Shown here piece by piece: positions 4,307 through 5,297 of a stretch of 5,297 nucleotides of DNA (within the stretch, counting starts at the first letter, position 1; each line of letters opens with the position of its first letter). The stretch spans positions 1 through 5,297 of the forward strand of contig JAGHDR010000106.1 in the NCBI GenBank assembly GCA_021159825.1, given 5' to 3'. The notes below the pieces were generated by a model. It saw only the letters and a list, made by a program, of their open reading frames with translations, did not search any database and had not been told where the DNA came from. This DNA comes from Deltaproteobacteria bacterium. Its GTDB lineage: Bacteria > Desulfobacterota > DSM-4660 > Desulfatiglandales > Desulfatiglandaceae. The position numbers were made by a program, and so were the translations under genes.

Positions 4307-5083
4307 ATGAAAAAATTATTGTTAGGTTCTGCTTTGGCGTTGTTTTTTTTCTGTGCCGCTCAAACGGCCTTTGCCCATTTCGGGATGGTTATTCCATCGG
4401 ACAGCATGGTCATGCAGGGGGATAAAAAGACCATTTCCGTGGTTTTGTCTTTTTCCCACCCTTTCGAGGGCGTCGGCATGGCGTTGGTAAAGCCCCGGGT
4501 ATTCGATGTCGTGGCAAACGGCAAGAAGCAGAATCTCCTGAGCAATCTCAAAGACACAAAGGTCATGGACCATTCTGCCTGGCAGGTGGACTACACCATT
4601 AAACGGCCCGGCGTTTATATGTTTTACATGGTTCCCAAACCCTACTGGGAACCTGCTGAAGACTGCTTCATTGTTCATTACACCAAAACCGTGGTGACCG
4701 CCTTTGGGGACGACGAAGGTTGGGACCGGGAGATCGGTCTCAAAACCGAAATCGTTCCCCTGTCGAAACCCTTTGGCCTTTATGCCGGGAACGTGTTCCA
4801 GGGGATTGTAAAGCTGGATGGAAAGCCGGTGCCATTCGCCGAAGTTGAAGTGGAGTATTACAACCAGGAGAAGAAAGCCAATGCGCCCACCGAATATATG
4901 ATCACCCAAACCATCAAGGCGGACAAAAACGGCGTTTTCACTTATGCCGCGCCAAAGGCCGGCTGGTGGGGTTTTGCCGCCTTGAACGCCTCCGACGAGA
5001 AAATAAAACATGAAGGCCAGGAAAAAGACGTGGAACTGGGTGCGGTTATCTGGGTGAAATTCCTTGATTGGAATGAAAAATAG
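4307..5083 (+). CDS. Periplasmic DUF4198 protein (NikK/COG5266-like), putative metal uptake component
   Basis: This 258-residue secreted protein has a clear signal peptide: MKK, a hydrophobic core (about residues 4-17), then AAQTAFA with cleavage predicted before H24, so the mature protein would begin HFGMVIPSD. Blocks typical of DUF4198 follow: [13 protein letters not shown] text ([11 protein letters not shown]), [50 protein letters not shown] and [23 protein letters not shown]. The C-terminal part looks like a carboxypeptidase-regulatory or Ig-like fold. The family is often linked to nickel/cobalt ECF transporters; substrate binding here is inferred. The conserved His at the mature N-terminus plus further His residues (SHPF, DHSAW, IVHY) could bind metal. 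I chose the ATG at 4307 because AGGAGG is 8 bases upstream and it directly begins the signal peptide; the open frame to 4235 runs into the terminator. A porin-like gene follows after 24 bases, surely co-transcribed. Confidence 0.85.
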   Translation: MKKLLLGSALALFFFCAAQTAFAHFGMVIPSDSMVMQGDKKTISVVLSFSHPFEGVGMALVKPRVFDVVANGKKQNLLSNLKDTKVMDHSAWQVDYTIKRPGVYMFYMVPKPYWEPAEDCFIVHYTKTVVTAFGDDEGWDREIGLKTEIVPLSKPFGLYAGNVFQGIVKLDGKPVPFAEVEVEYYNQEKKANAPTEYMITQTIKADKNGVFTYAAPKAGWWGFAALNASDEKIKHEGQEKDVELGAVIWVKFLDWNEK

Positions 5084-5107
5084 CATTGCTTAAGGAGAAA
5101 AAAGTTT

Positions 5108-5297
5108 ATGAAAACAACCAAAAAAGTGGGGTTGGGTCTGCTGTTGGCGATCCTGGGAATCTTTTTTCAGGGGAGCAATGGATTTGCCTATGAGATTAAC
5201 GATAAATTGAGCATCGGCGGCATCATCGCCGGGGAATGGCAGTACCTAAGTATCAACGATGCCCCTGACTTTGACAGTGAGGGTCGAGGCGCTCTGG
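5108..5297 (+). CDS. Secreted porin-like outer-membrane protein, N-terminal part only
   Basis: The gene runs off the window after 63 codons. It begins MKTTKKVGLGLLLAILGIFF, a clear signal peptide with likely cleavage after SNGFA. The mature start YEINDKLSIGGIIAGEWQY followed by LSINDAPDFDSEGRGAL is the pattern of the first beta strand and loop of deltaproteobacterial porins. It recalls the LbtU-like siderophore/porin group, from memory only. AAGGAG (5092-5097) is 10 bases before the ATG. It lies 24 bases behind the DUF4198 gene and shares its leader, so it probably provides the outer-membrane route for whatever the DUF4198 protein binds. Too little is present to assign substrate or family firmly. 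Confidence 0.65.
   Translation, partial: MKTTKKVGLGLLLAILGIFFQGSNGFAYEINDKLSIGGIIAGEWQYLSINDAPDFDSEGRGAL

Noticed and set aside
4322..5086. Long minus-strand open frame (254 codons) opposite the DUF4198 gene
   Set aside because: The plus strand has a signal peptide, family motifs and a strong ribosome binding site; the antisense translation shows no recognisable domain.

Overview
The window looks like a chromosomal stretch from a Gram-negative, probably deltaproteobacterial (Desulfobacterota-like) organism. This is an inference. It rests on a GC content that looks near 50%, strong AGGAGG-type ribosome binding sites, the mix of acyl-CoA dehydrogenase and branched-chain amino-acid transporter remnants, an Apa-type Ap4A phosphorylase, a DUF4198 periplasmic protein and a secreted porin-like protein. 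No rRNA, tRNA or CRISPR is visible.

Layout. (1) 1-503: a broken acyl-CoA dehydrogenase on the + strand. It enters from outside the window, carries an internal deletion with a frameshift near 50-58, and is cut off by (2) a 60-bp imperfect palindrome at 500-559. (3) 556-2153: a two-gene minus-strand unit. The upstream gene encodes a membrane protein with a TrkA-C (RCK_C) domain. It overlaps by ATGA the downstream gene, an ATP adenylyltransferase/Ap4A phosphorylase. The palindrome supplies the stop codon of the phosphorylase as well as that of the dehydrogenase fragment. (4) 2326-2990: a divergent, textbook mazEF toxin-antitoxin pair with its own promoter. (5) 3062-3622: a small single-domain GGDEF protein with a degenerate active site (EGEKF) but an intact-looking RxxD inhibitory site. 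(6) 3623-4095: a gene graveyard holding two hairpins, a 146-bp MITE-like element with perfect 22-bp terminal inverted repeats, a LivF C-terminal fragment that begins exactly at the element's right end, and an unidentified frame-shifted tail. (7) 4104-5297: a promoter, a long leader with a nested double terminator and a further hairpin, then a DUF4198 (COG5266/NikK-like) periplasmic protein and the start of a secreted porin-like protein.

How it works together. Three modules seem functional. The TrkA-C/Ap4A phosphorylase pair suggests linked ion transport and dinucleotide metabolism. MazEF is a self-contained stress or stability module. The DUF4198-porin pair is probably an envelope uptake system, plausibly for a transition metal. 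The segments between modules hold decayed, rearranged pieces of fatty-acid and branched-chain amino-acid catabolism genes, and short palindromic elements sit at two of the breakpoints. The most interesting points are the degenerate GGDEF protein as a candidate c-di-GMP receptor, the palindrome that terminates two convergent genes with its own TAG codons, the MITE at the livF breakpoint, and the promoter-terminator-gene arrangement ahead of the DUF4198 gene, which resembles an attenuator or riboswitch.
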